From Fusibacter bizertensis (GTDB lineage: Bacteria > Bacillota > Clostridia > Peptostreptococcales > Acidaminobacteraceae): 64,000 nt of DNA. This document shows positions 16,409 to 25,970 of this stretch, piece after piece; the first letter of the stretch is position 1, and the number at the start of each line of letters is the position of its first letter. The notes under the pieces are model-generated. The model ran no database searches and had not been told where the DNA came from. It saw only the letters and a list, made by a program, of their open reading frames with translations. The stretch spans positions 1 to 64,000 of the forward strand of contig NZ_JARYZI010000001.1 in NCBI RefSeq assembly GCF_029914245.1, in the 5' to 3' direction. Both the position numbers and the translations under genes were made by a program.

Positions 16409-18133
16409 ATGAAGCTAAAAGTATATCATCGTAAAAAGTATTACTTAGTTCTGATACTTTGTTTAGTGGCTATTACAACGTTTATAGCTTCCTGCTCAAA
16501 TTCCATTTCAGATCCCAACACAACTTCATCTTCTCAGCCTAGCTCTGAAAAACCATTGACTCAAAATCATACAGTAGACACCACTAATACATCCGGCACC
16601 GTTGAGGAAGCAAAGCCAACCTCTGAAAATGTTAAGAGCAACTCGCTGTATGCATTGGATGGGACGGTTGATACCAAGTTCTACCAGACAGCATCACCAG
16701 AGTCACAAGGTATGTCATCTGAAATACTCTATGATATGTATCAAGAAATCGATACAAGAGGACTTGATTTTCATCATATTATGATTTTAAGGAATGGGAA
16801 GATTGTAACTGAGGCACATTATTATCCTTATGGTGCAGATGATCTTCATATCGTTAACTCAATTACAAAAGATTTCACATCAGCACTTATTGGCATCGCC
16901 ATAGATGACGGATTAATTGGTGGCGTAGATGATCCTGTCATCAACTATTTTGAAAACCGGATTATCAATAATATGTCTGATAACAAGCGAAAACTCACAA
17001 TTGAAAACCTACTAACCATGACCGCTGGTATGGATTGGACTGAAGTTGGAAATTATGGTGGTAATCAGGACACCTATACACAAATGTGGCAAAGTGATGA
17101 TCAAATTCAATTTATACTCGACCGAGATATTGTAGAACTACCTGGCACCACATTTTATTACAACACTGGCGCATCACATCTGTTGTCTGGCATCCTTACA
17201 AATGCAAGTGGCAAATCAGCATTTGATTATGGAACAGAAAAATTGTTTAAACCACTTGGTATTCACAAACTATACTGGAGTACAGATAATCAAGGTGTCA
17301 GTTCGGGTGGTAGTAGACTTTTTATTACACCTATCGACCTGGCAAAATTTGGCATGCTATATTTAAACCAAGGAAAATTTCAAGGCAAACAACTCATTCA
17401 AGAAGATTGGATCAGCACTTCAACATCCAAAATAATTGACACCCCACATGGACTTGCAGGACAGTGGGGTTATGGGTATCAGTGGTGGATGAATCCCTTT
17501 GGAGGATATTCTGGTAGAGGATACGCTGGGCAATATTTGTTCATATTGCCTGAGCAAAATATCGTTGCAGTTTTTATGGGATCCATGGGAGATAATTTTT
17601 ATGCACCTGAACAACTAATGCGAGATTATGTCTTTAAGTCAGTGTTGTCAGACAGCAGTATTACTGCCAACAACATGTCAGACAACAAGCTTAAAGCATT
17701 GGAAAAAGAGCTTCCCATTGAACCTAATGCTTATACTGTTCCACTGATGCCTCAAATTGCCAGCATCGTGGACACCAAGACATTTACCTTGGATAGTGGT
17801 GAAAGTTTTATGTTGGATTTTGATCTAGATGCACCAAATACTTCAAACAAACAAATATCTAACAGCTCTTTTGCTACATTAACATGGCATGTTGAAGACT
17901 CAAATTATATCGTTAAAGTTGGACTTGATGGCATTTATCGCTTTGCAAATTGCTTAGATTTTTATGCAGATGGCAAAGTATCAGAAGTAGGTTTTATGGG
18001 GTCATGGGTGAACGACCATACATTTCAAATTAAGATTTGTCCAACTGATGCGGATTCAACCTATACACTTACACTTGAATACAGTGAAAACAAGCTAAAC
18101 AAAACGCTCATTACAGATATGCTTGGATATTAA
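16409..18133 (+). CDS. Serine hydrolase lipoprotein (class C beta-lactamase / esterase family)
   Basis: A 574-residue secreted protein. Residues 1-29 are a lipoprotein signal ending ASC. A Ser/Thr-rich linker follows to about residue 85. The serine hydrolase domain (residues 90-415) carries the S-x-x-K nucleophile S151-I-T-K154 in NSITKDFTSALIG, and FYYNTGASHLLSG as the YxN element. Residues 430-574 form a beta-rich C-terminal domain. Such proteins act on the cell surface as esterases, D-aminopeptidases or transpeptidase-like enzymes; true beta-lactamase activity is not implied. GGAGGAGAAG precedes the ATG. Confidence 0.87.
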   Translation: MKLKVYHRKKYYLVLILCLVAITTFIASCSNSISDPNTTSSSQPSSEKPLTQNHTVDTTNTSGTVEEAKPTSENVKSNSLYALDGTVDTKFYQTASPESQGMSSEILYDMYQEIDTRGLDFHHIMILRNGKIVTEAHYYPYGADDLHIVNSITKDFTSALIGIAIDDGLIGGVDDPVINYFENRIINNMSDNKRKLTIENLLTMTAGMDWTEVGNYGGNQDTYTQMWQSDDQIQFILDRDIVELPGTTFYYNTGASHLLSGILTNASGKSAFDYGTEKLFKPLGIHKLYWSTDNQGVSSGGSRLFITPIDLAKFGMLYLNQGKFQGKQLIQEDWISTSTSKIIDTPHGLAGQWGYGYQWWMNPFGGYSGRGYAGQYLFILPEQNIVAVFMGSMGDNFYAPEQLMRDYVFKSVLSDSSITANNMSDNKLKALEKELPIEPNAYTVPLMPQIASIVDTKTFTLDSGESFMLDFDLDAPNTSNKQISNSSFATLTWHVEDSNYIVKVGLDGIYRFANCLDFYADGKVSEVGFMGSWVNDHTFQIKICPTDADSTYTLTLEYSENKLNKTLITDMLGY

Positions 18134-18226
18134 AATTATACAATTCAAGATTTTTTTAATTCATTTTAGGAAGGCTCATTTTAACTCAATTTCAGTATCA
18201 TCATCTAGATCCTCGCATAAAAAAAC

Positions 18227-18280
18227 AAAAGGTGTCCTGTCATAATTTGCCAAATGGCAAACAATGACCTGACACCTTTT
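18227..18280. repeat. Palindromic repeat, complete but diverged copy
   Basis: Left arm AAAAGGTGTCCTGTCATAAT then TTGCC, right arm GGCAAACAATGACCTGACAC then CTTTT. Four positions mismatch between the arms. Near the loop, TTAGCC/GGCTAA of other copies has become TTTGCC/GGCAAA, a change matched on both sides. It lies between the hydrolase gene and the sugar-sensor operon. Confidence 0.9.
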
Positions 18281-18345
18281 ATCTTTTCTTTAACTGTGGT
18301 ACTATAAACCTTGAAAATCTACATCAGAAAATCAGGAGGCATTTC

Positions 18346-19815
18346 ATGAAAAAAACCTTCATCGTACTTATGCTTATTATAGTAGTACTGATTGGTATGT
18401 TATTTACTCAGCGTCAAAAGATGTTGGGGAATATAGATGAATTTATTAAACCAAATGTAGTTGTCAACTTAGAAGGAACATCATTTGAAAACTTTAAATT
18501 TCCCGAAAATTTTGATATAAGAAAATACGAAGGAATCACACTAAACTTTATCGTTGAAAATAACCTCAATGCCAATATACTTTCACTAGAGAGCGAAGAA
18601 TTCACCAAATTAACTGGTATCAATATCAAAATCAGACCTACTGACTACGATACATTTATACAGAAAATCAACCTTGATTTCATCTCAAAAGCAGGGGATT
18701 ACCAGTTAATATATTCTGATCCATATCAAACACTCAATAGATTTCATGAAGACCTAGAACCTCTAAATAACTATACCCATAATTCAGAACTACCTACACT
18801 TCAAGTTTCACTTGATGATTTCTTTGAAAACCAGCTCAAAGTTTGCTCATACTTTAATAGTTCTGATCAGCTTTATGCCATTCCCTTTGATTCCACAACC
18901 ATGATTATGTACTATCGAGAAGATGTTTTTAGAGATTTTAAAGATGATTTTTTTGAGGACAAAGGGTATGACTGGACACCGGGTGGTCCTGATTTTACTT
19001 GGGAGCGGTATATAGAAATTGCCAAATGGATAGATACCTATGTCCCTAACGAAATAGTGGAATATGGTAGTGGTCAAATGGCTCAAGCCCACAACTCAGT
19101 ATTTTGCGAATTTTCTAATGTACTTGCTTCAAATGGTGGCGATTATTTTAGAGATGAAGGCATCAATACTTATGGTCTTAAAGCATTTAATAAGCTTGAT
19201 GTCATGAGCGATACCTTTATCAAATCCCTTGAACAATATAAGAAAATAGTCGCTGCTGCTGCACCAGATAGCGTCAACTGGAACTGGGAAGATGCTGCTG
19301 ATGCCTTTAGCAAAGGCAAAATTGCAATGATGGTTAACTGGGATGAAAACTATGCAACCTTAAACAACTCTTCTAACTTTAGAGTCCGCGGAAACGTAGG
19401 AACTGCCATCTTACCTTATGGTGATGTTAAAAGTGCAAACATTTATGGCGGATCAGGTATAGGGATAAATAAATATGCTTCTAAAGAAGAAAAAGAAGCT
19501 GCATGGTTTTTTATCTCATGGGCAACATCAAAAGAGATGCAACTTCGCATATTAACTGAGCCAACAGGTGGCGCTCTACCAACCATCAAATCGGCATACA
19601 AAGCAATAGATCCAGAGTTTAGAGCTTCTCATCCTCAGATAGATACAGTTCTAAGGGCATGGCAACCAGAAAATATCTATCTAAGACCTAAACTTGAAAA
19701 TTTTTATTATATTGAACAAGCAATAATCGATAGTCTTCATACGATGATACTCGATAACCTTGATCCTAAAGACGTTGCACTAGACCTTTACAAAAAAATC
19801 TTAAGCAAGAGGTAG
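18346..19815 (+). CDS. Membrane-anchored family 1 solute-binding protein (sensor partner)
   Basis: A 489-residue MalE-like (COG1653-type) binding protein. Residues 3-21 are an uncleaved-looking membrane anchor; there is no lipobox cysteine, unlike usual Gram-positive transport binding proteins. The core shows family features: YAIPFDSTTMIMYYREDVF near residue 180, FTWERYIEIAKWI, FSKGKIAMMVNWDENYAT and GGSGIGINKYASKEEKEAAW near residue 370. It is three bases upstream of the histidine kinase gene and far from the permease, whose own binding protein is encoded separately. This suggests it reports ligand to the kinase rather than feeding a transporter (inference). Confidence 0.82.
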   Translation: MKKTFIVLMLIIVVLIGMLFTQRQKMLGNIDEFIKPNVVVNLEGTSFENFKFPENFDIRKYEGITLNFIVENNLNANILSLESEEFTKLTGINIKIRPTDYDTFIQKINLDFISKAGDYQLIYSDPYQTLNRFHEDLEPLNNYTHNSELPTLQVSLDDFFENQLKVCSYFNSSDQLYAIPFDSTTMIMYYREDVFRDFKDDFFEDKGYDWTPGGPDFTWERYIEIAKWIDTYVPNEIVEYGSGQMAQAHNSVFCEFSNVLASNGGDYFRDEGINTYGLKAFNKLDVMSDTFIKSLEQYKKIVAAAAPDSVNWNWEDAADAFSKGKIAMMVNWDENYATLNNSSNFRVRGNVGTAILPYGDVKSANIYGGSGIGINKYASKEEKEAAWFFISWATSKEMQLRILTEPTGGALPTIKSAYKAIDPEFRASHPQIDTVLRAWQPENIYLRPKLENFYYIEQAIIDSLHTMILDNLDPKDVALDLYKKILSKR

Positions 19816-19818
19816 ACC

Positions 19819-21591
19819 ATGAGAAAAATAAAATTCTATAACAGCTTAAGATTTCAGCTGATCATCATCGTCGTCTTTTTCATCATCATACCTGTTCTAG
19901 TCCTATTTACACTTTTATCTAATACAGTCAAAGATACATTTAACGAAAAATACAGTGCCGTTGCCCAGCAATCTATCACAGAAACAGGTGGCAAAATCAA
20001 CTATTTGTTAAGCGATATAGAAGACTATACAACCACAATTCTTGCCAATCGAACATTTCTTGATATGGTGTCAAACAATAAAACCCCAGATAGCGATATC
20101 AACGAAATTTTAAGAGGCTTTCTTGCTTCTCGCAACGATATCGACGGGATCTCACTAATTAACACTAAGAGCACATACTCCATAGGAACAAATAAAACGA
20201 CGCCGCTTATATCTATTCAACAGATGCTAAGCGAGAGCAATGACAGTAGGCCCGTTTGGCTATCCACCGTTAAACAGAACATCAAGATTCTCTCAGGTAT
20301 CTCTACACGCTATTATTTCTCAATCGCAAGAAATATCATCGATTTTAATACACTAGAGAACTACGGTACACTTGATGTAGATATAGAAGAAGTATTACTT
20401 GAACAAGCCTATGAAAATTTAATCGCAGATGATGGAGAAGTATTCATCATCGATGCAAATGGCACAATTGTAAGTCATCCAGATAAAAGTAAAATTGGAA
20501 AAACCATAGATACATCACCTTATTATCAAGAACTCAAACTCGCAAAACTTATAAAAACAAGTGGTAATATCCCATTTTATGAAGATGGGCAAGAAGAGAT
20601 CGCATTTTATAGTGAACTAGAGACCAATGGCTGGCATATCATCAAAACCATCTCAAAAAACGATTTGTATGCAGAAATCACACAAATACAATCATTTTTC
20701 TTAATCGGTGCTGGCATATACGCTACACTCATGCTCATGTTCATCCTCGGTTTATCTTTTCAATACACCGAGCCGATGCTTAAAATCATACATGACCTCA
20801 AACGCGTTGAAAAAGGTGACTTAACCGTCAGGACAAAAGTTAACACAACAAACGAGATTTCAGAACTCAGTGACAGCATCAATAATATGATTGGCGAGAT
20901 GGAACTCCTCATCGACAAACTAGTCACAGAAGAACGCAATAAGAGAGAAGTCGAACTTGAAGCACTCCATGCACAGATCAATCCACACTTTTTATATAAC
21001 ACACTTAACACCATCAAATGGATGGCTAAAATTCAAGGTGCAAACAGTGTAAGCAATGCCATTGTAGCACTTGTAAAACTGCTTAGAATCAGCATCAACA
21101 TCAGCAGTGATTTTATCACGCTCAAAGAAGAAATGGAATACATTCAAAATTATGTTGTCATTCAAAAACTGAGGTTTAACGAAGATTTTGAAATTGATTA
21201 CCAAATCCCAGATGAACTGATGGACTTGCTGCTCCCAAAACTGATCTTACAACCGATCATAGAAAACAGTATCATCTATGGCATGGAAAATGCAGAAAAA
21301 CTTGCCATCATCATAGAGAGTTTTATCGAAGATAACAATACCGATTACACCATCAGAATCGTTGATAATGGCCCAGGTATCCCTGAAGAGGTACTCAGTC
21401 AAATTTCAAAAGACATAAACGTTGGATCAAAATTCAGCAAAGCTGGACTCAACAATATAAGTCAGAGAATCAAACTATTTTGCGGCGAACAGTACGGACT
21501 AGAAATCTTGACAAGCGAAGGAAATGGCACTACAGTATTGGTTAGATTACCAATAAAACGCTTAGACGAAATAGGAGGTTCAAATGTATAA
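19819..21591 (+). CDS. YesM-type sensor histidine kinase
   Basis: A 590-residue kinase. TM1 (residues 12-34) and TM2 (about 290-312) flank an external Cache-like sensor domain. A HAMP domain follows (about 312-365, ending EISELSDSINNMIGEM). The His_kinase domain has AQINPHFLYNTLNTIKWMA with the phospho-acceptor His390, then an ATPase with QPIIENSIIYGM (N box) and VDNGPGIPEE (G1 box). It lies between the anchored binding protein and the AraC-type response regulator, whose start overlaps its stop by eight bases, so the three are co-expressed. It probably senses ligand-loaded binding protein. Confidence 0.93.
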   Translation: MRKIKFYNSLRFQLIIIVVFFIIIPVLVLFTLLSNTVKDTFNEKYSAVAQQSITETGGKINYLLSDIEDYTTTILANRTFLDMVSNNKTPDSDINEILRGFLASRNDIDGISLINTKSTYSIGTNKTTPLISIQQMLSESNDSRPVWLSTVKQNIKILSGISTRYYFSIARNIIDFNTLENYGTLDVDIEEVLLEQAYENLIADDGEVFIIDANGTIVSHPDKSKIGKTIDTSPYYQELKLAKLIKTSGNIPFYEDGQEEIAFYSELETNGWHIIKTISKNDLYAEITQIQSFFLIGAGIYATLMLMFILGLSFQYTEPMLKIIHDLKRVEKGDLTVRTKVNTTNEISELSDSINNMIGEMELLIDKLVTEERNKREVELEALHAQINPHFLYNTLNTIKWMAKIQGANSVSNAIVALVKLLRISINISSDFITLKEEMEYIQNYVVIQKLRFNEDFEIDYQIPDELMDLLLPKLILQPIIENSIIYGMENAEKLAIIIESFIEDNNTDYTIRIVDNGPGIPEEVLSQISKDINVGSKFSKAGLNNISQRIKLFCGEQYGLEILTSEGNGTTVLVRLPIKRLDEIGGSNV

Positions 21592-23182
21592 GGTACTAAT
21601 CGTTGATGATGAAGTGCTTGTAAGAATTGGACTTAAAAATACAATAGACTGGGAAGAAATTGGCTTCACAGTGATTGGAGAAGCCTCAAATGGAGAGCAA
21701 GGTTATTCCCAGTTTCTTAAGCTTGAACCAGATGTCATCATAACAGACATCAAGATGCCCAAACAAGATGGACTCTGGCTTACAGATAAAATTCATAGAG
21801 AAAATAAGAGCACGCGCATCTTGGTATTAACCTGCTATGATGAATTTCAATATGCCCGTACTGCACTTAAGAACGGCGCATATGATTATATCCTCAAATC
21901 AGAAATTGTGGATGACGAACTTATTGCACTTATGAAGAAACTCAAGACTTCACTGGACAACGAAAAGGGCGGCAGTGATCAAACACCTGCGAAGCATCAC
22001 AACCAAAATGCCCTGAAAAGGTCACTGCTCAACGATCTCATCAAAGTAAAATTCAGTCTAGACGAACGTTTGTCCTTTAGATTTGAAGAACAAAACTTTA
22101 CAGTCACAGGTACCAAATACGCATTTATCTATCTCGAAAGCAAACTAAACGATAAGCAAAACAGCAAACAAATCAGCGAGACTACCATTAATCTCATCAT
22201 AGATCAGCTAAACGAAAAGGGGATCCACTATCTTTTTAATGGTTACATGGATGAGCACCTATTTTTGATCTCATCACCAGAGCTTACACTAACTAGCATT
22301 AACCGCATCACATCAGCCGTTCAAAACGGCGCAGTTCAGTATTTTGGCATCGCAGTTAATTTAGTTTATACCAATGCTTTCGAAGAATTTGATGCACTAA
22401 ATTCTCAGCATGAGCACCTTATGGAAAAAGTCGAAACACTCTACTATATCCCGCATGATGAAGTTTATATTGAAAACGTTGATCATATAAAACTCAACCA
22501 AGCAGACACGCAAGAACTTAAACTCAAATATACCACGCAGTTCATCGATTATATCGGACAGGAAGACCGAGAATCGATCACTAAGGATATTGATGATTTG
22601 CTGTCGCTATTCAGAAACAAAAATTATCCGCCTAGGATAGCTAAACTCTTCATGACCCAGCTCGTGGGAGAACTATACAATGTATTTCAATATGTATTTG
22701 ACGCACCCGAAGTTGCTTTTTCTTACAGCACTTTTCATGAAACAGTCATTAAAACAAAACACGTAGATGCACTTAAAGAGATCATCATCTCCTTATTTAC
22801 CGCCATCGTAAAGGAGCTTCAGTATATCCGAGATCATCAGTCGAAATACATCATCAAAAGAGCCATCAATTTTGTAGAACATAATTATGATCAAAATATC
22901 TCCCTAGAAGATGTCGCAAAAGTACTCAACCTTTCAAAACAATATGTTTGTAGTGTTTTCAAAAGAGAGACAGGTCAAAATCTATCTACTTTTATCAACC
23001 AGATTCGTATCGAAAAAGCCAAACAATTGTTGCTCAATCCTATGTATCCAAGCAAAGAAATCTTTCATATGGTAGGCTACTCAAACCAGCAATACTTTAC
23101 AAGAGTGTTCAAAAAAATTACAGGAATGACCACATCTGAGTGGCAACACAGTAAAAAATCTGATGAGACTGTGCAAAATTAA
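21584..23182 (+). CDS. YesN-type response regulator (REC plus AraC HTH)
   Basis: A 532-residue regulator. Residues 1-120 are a receiver domain with acidic pocket VDDE and phospho-acceptor Asp55 (IITDIKMPKQDG), ending LTCYDEF and YDYILKSE. A long linker region follows (residues 140-425). Residues 430-527 are an AraC double helix-turn-helix (ISLEDVAKVLNLSKQYVCSVF, then SKEIFHMVGYSNQQYFTRVFK). Partner of the kinase upstream. The operon after it encodes a sugar importer and pentitol enzymes, which are the likely targets; candidate sites lie at 23205-23404. Confidence 0.93.
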   Translation: MYKVLIVDDEVLVRIGLKNTIDWEEIGFTVIGEASNGEQGYSQFLKLEPDVIITDIKMPKQDGLWLTDKIHRENKSTRILVLTCYDEFQYARTALKNGAYDYILKSEIVDDELIALMKKLKTSLDNEKGGSDQTPAKHHNQNALKRSLLNDLIKVKFSLDERLSFRFEEQNFTVTGTKYAFIYLESKLNDKQNSKQISETTINLIIDQLNEKGIHYLFNGYMDEHLFLISSPELTLTSINRITSAVQNGAVQYFGIAVNLVYTNAFEEFDALNSQHEHLMEKVETLYYIPHDEVYIENVDHIKLNQADTQELKLKYTTQFIDYIGQEDRESITKDIDDLLSLFRNKNYPPRIAKLFMTQLVGELYNVFQYVFDAPEVAFSYSTFHETVIKTKHVDALKEIIISLFTAIVKELQYIRDHQSKYIIKRAINFVEHNYDQNISLEDVAKVLNLSKQYVCSVFKRETGQNLSTFINQIRIEKAKQLLLNPMYPSKEIFHMVGYSNQQYFTRVFKKITGMTTSEWQHSKKSDETVQN

Positions 23183-23307
23183 GATTGGCATCTCTAAACT
23201 TCACAAATAACGTTAATTTTGTACAAACAAATCTTAATATAGTGCAAATTTCATCAAATTATTTAGAAGACATTTAATAATTTCATAATATTGTACTAAA
23301 ACTTGTG

Positions 23308-23340
23308 AATCGAGGGCATATATTGTCCCTCGATTTTGTT
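23308..23340 (+). terminator. Intrinsic terminator between regulator and transport operon
   Basis: AATCGAGGG (23308-23316) pairs with CCCTCGATT (23327-23335) over a 10-base loop, followed by TTGTTTT. It separates the sensor operon from the transporter operon, which therefore needs its own promoter. Confidence 0.8.
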
Positions 23341-23365
23341 TTATCCTTAATACATGATTTAAGTG

Positions 23366-23404
23366 TGTGTGACACAAAAAAGACGATTTTAATTGTGCTA
23401 CACA
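23366..23404. promoter_or_regulatory. Pair of TGTG-N3-CACA dyads before the sugar importer
   Basis: TGTGTGACACA (23366-23376) and TGTGCTACACA (23394-23404) are 28 bases apart centre to centre, just before the ribosome site of the ATPase gene. They may be operators for the AraC-type regulator or for another repressor. No clear -35/-10 pair is seen between the terminator and the gene. Confidence 0.45.
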
Positions 23405-23430
23405 TAAGGGCAAAGGGGAGGCAAAAAAGG

Positions 23431-24930
23431 ATGAATCACGACGTCAAATTGAGAGTCCAAAATATCGAAAAATCATTTCCCGGTGTTAAAGCACTAGATA
23501 AAATCGAATTTTCGGTACGTAAAGGAACAGTTCATGTACTATGCGGCGAAAACGGTGCAGGTAAATCAACACTGATGAAGATCATCAACGGGATTTATCA
23601 ACCAGATGCTGGCCAAATTATAATAGATGGGGTTGAAGTTCATATCAAAAATCCAATACAAGCAAGACAGCTTGGTATTTCTATGATTTTTCAAGAACTT
23701 AACTACATCCCAGAAATGACCCTTGAAGAAAGCTTGTTCGTAGGGAACTGGCCACTTGACAAAGCAAAGAAAATCGATTGGAAAGAAATAAGAAAAAGAA
23801 CACTTGCATTACTTGAAAAAGAGAATCTAAAGTACAAACCCGATACCAAACTAAAAGATCTAACTGTCTCCGATATACAAATGTTAGAAATTTTAAAAGC
23901 AATCTCATATAATTCAGAAATTATCATTATGGATGAACCTACTTCGGCGATTACCAACAAAGAAGTTGAGATTCTCTTTAAGAAAATCTTTGAACTAAAG
24001 GCAAGAGGAACAGCCATCATCTATATCAGTCATAAAATGGATGAAATCTTCAGAATTGCTGATGACATCACCGTTTTTAGAGATGGAAAAGTAATTGACT
24101 CTAAACCCAGAGAATCACTTGATATTGAAACCGTCATTGCACTTATGGTAGGTAGAAAACTGGGCAAAGATTTTCCGAAAATTGATGTGCCAATAGGTGA
24201 ACCTGTTTTAAGTGTAAAGTCACTATCAGGTGAAAAATTTAAAGATATCACATTTGATGTGAAAAAAGGTGAAATTGTTGGTTTTGCAGGTTTAATGGGT
24301 GCCGGAAGAACTGAAGTCATGCGTGCAATTTTCGGACTAGATGCCATTCACTCTGGTGATGTTCTAAAAAACAATCACGTCGTCCAGATTAAATCAGTCA
24401 AAGACAGTATCGGTCATAAAGTCGTGATGCTCTCTGAAGACAGAAGACGATTTGGTATCCTTCCAATAAGAAGCGTTAGAGAAAACATCAGTATTACCAA
24501 TCTAAAAAAATTCATCCATAAAGGTAAACTACACGCTAAAGATGAATATGAAGCAGTCAAATACTACTGCGATAAAATGAACGTTAAAACACCAACATAT
24601 GAAACAAACATTTCATCGTTAAGTGGTGGGAATCAACAGAAAGTCATGCTCGCAAAATGGCTCATCACTGATCCAGATGTTTTCATCGTCGACGAACCTA
24701 CAAGAGGGATTGACGTCGGCGCAAAACATGAAATTTATAAGCTCATCTCAGATCTCGTTACTGAGGGCAAAAGCGTCATCATAGTGTCATCAGAGCTGCC
24801 AGAACTTATTGGCATGTGTGACCGGATCTATGTTATGGCAAAAGGTGAAATTATGGGTGTTCTTGGAAAAGAAGATTTCACACAGGAAAATATTATGCGC
24901 CTAGCCACAGGCACCACATCAAACATTTAG
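23431..24930 (+). CDS. Sugar ABC transporter ATPase, RbsA/MglA/XylG type
   Basis: A 499-residue protein with two ABC domains, as in the ribose/galactose/xylose importers. The first domain has Walker A GENGAGKSTLMK (near residue 35) and Walker B IIIMDEPTSAI; the second (from residue 250) has a degenerate Walker A, GLMGAGRTEVMR, an intact signature LSGGNQQKV and Walker B VFIVDEPTRGID. ATG 23431 follows GGGGAGG by nine bases; an upstream in-frame start at 23305 lies in the terminator. It is followed at 10 bases by the permease gene. Confidence 0.93.
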   Translation: MNHDVKLRVQNIEKSFPGVKALDKIEFSVRKGTVHVLCGENGAGKSTLMKIINGIYQPDAGQIIIDGVEVHIKNPIQARQLGISMIFQELNYIPEMTLEESLFVGNWPLDKAKKIDWKEIRKRTLALLEKENLKYKPDTKLKDLTVSDIQMLEILKAISYNSEIIIMDEPTSAITNKEVEILFKKIFELKARGTAIIYISHKMDEIFRIADDITVFRDGKVIDSKPRESLDIETVIALMVGRKLGKDFPKIDVPIGEPVLSVKSLSGEKFKDITFDVKKGEIVGFAGLMGAGRTEVMRAIFGLDAIHSGDVLKNNHVVQIKSVKDSIGHKVVMLSEDRRRFGILPIRSVRENISITNLKKFIHKGKLHAKDEYEAVKYYCDKMNVKTPTYETNISSLSGGNQQKVMLAKWLITDPDVFIVDEPTRGIDVGAKHEIYKLISDLVTEGKSVIIVSSELPELIGMCDRIYVMAKGEIMGVLGKEDFTQENIMRLATGTTSNI

Positions 24931-24940
24931 GAGTTGAGTT

Positions 24941-25915
24941 ATGAAAAATTTTCTTCAGAAACTAAAAAAATCGAATTTAATGGGCACATTTAGTATTTAT
25001 TTTGTCTTATTGGCACTATTTCTCGTCAGTATGCTTGCAAATGAAAACTTTGCTACCATAGGTAACTTATCAAATATTTCCAGACAAATTGCAGTTGGAA
25101 CGATACTCGCATTTGGACAAACAATCTTAATCATCAACGGTATGCTAGATTTATCATCTGGTTCAGTACTTGCACTTGCAGGTGTTCTATCTGTTGATGC
25201 ATATGTAAAAACTGGTTCACTCATTATGGCATTTGCCGTAGGAATTATCGTAGCAGTTGCATGTAATATCTTAAACGGCTTGATGGTTACTAAGTTTAAA
25301 ACGCCACCTTTCATTGCAACACTTGCAATGATGGCAATGGCAAGAGGTGCTGCGCTACTTTATACAAACGGCCAAAACATCTATCAAATAGGTGACTATG
25401 TAATCTTCGGCCAAGGCTCACTTCTTGGTATACCAAACCCTGTTTGGTTCTTAGTTGCGGCGATGGCAGTAACCTGGTATCTACTAAAACACACTGTTTT
25501 TGGTCGTTCAGTTTATGCCATTGGTGGCAATGAAGAAGCTTCAAATGCATCGGGTATAAATGTAGACCGCGTCAAAATGAAAGCTTACATCATTAACGGT
25601 ATATTTGTTGGTATCGCTGGAATCATCTTCATGTCTCGTGTAAATGGGGGACTACCAAACGGCGCAAATGGTTACGAATTTAAAGCATTAACTGCAGCTG
25701 TTATCGGTGGTACATCGTTCTCAGGTGGCGTTGGTACAGCATCAGGGACACTAGCAGGTGCATTCATCGTTGGTTTCCTTGACAATATAATGGTCCTTGT
25801 GGGTGTTAACTCATATCTTCAACAAATCGTAAGAGGTGCAATTATTGCATTAGCTGTTATCTATGATATCTACTTTAAAACAACACGCAAAAAGAACAAA
25901 GCGGCGAAAGGTTAA
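24941..25915 (+). CDS. Sugar ABC transporter permease, RbsC type
   Basis: A 324-residue permease with about nine hydrophobic segments. Typical BPD_transp_2 stretches are FGQTILIINGMLDLSSGSVL near residue 46, KFKTPPFIATLAMM, YAIGGNEEASNASGINVDR and ALTAAVIGGTSFSGGVGTASG near residue 245. It forms the membrane channel with the preceding ATPase, probably as a homodimer, and with the lipoprotein binding protein encoded 55 bases downstream. Confidence 0.93.
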   Translation: MKNFLQKLKKSNLMGTFSIYFVLLALFLVSMLANENFATIGNLSNISRQIAVGTILAFGQTILIINGMLDLSSGSVLALAGVLSVDAYVKTGSLIMAFAVGIIVAVACNILNGLMVTKFKTPPFIATLAMMAMARGAALLYTNGQNIYQIGDYVIFGQGSLLGIPNPVWFLVAAMAVTWYLLKHTVFGRSVYAIGGNEEASNASGINVDRVKMKAYIINGIFVGIAGIIFMSRVNGGLPNGANGYEFKALTAAVIGGTSFSGGVGTASGTLAGAFIVGFLDNIMVLVGVNSYLQQIVRGAIIALAVIYDIYFKTTRKKNKAAKG

Positions 25916-25970
25916 TCTCGATTAAGTTCGGTTTAACATAGAAGATGATTAAAAATCATAGGAGGAGAAA

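Noticed and set aside
16409-18133. Annotation of the serine hydrolase as an antibiotic-resistance beta-lactamase
   Set aside because: The SxxK and YxN motifs are shared with esterases and peptidases; the length and C-terminal domain do not match class C resistance enzymes.
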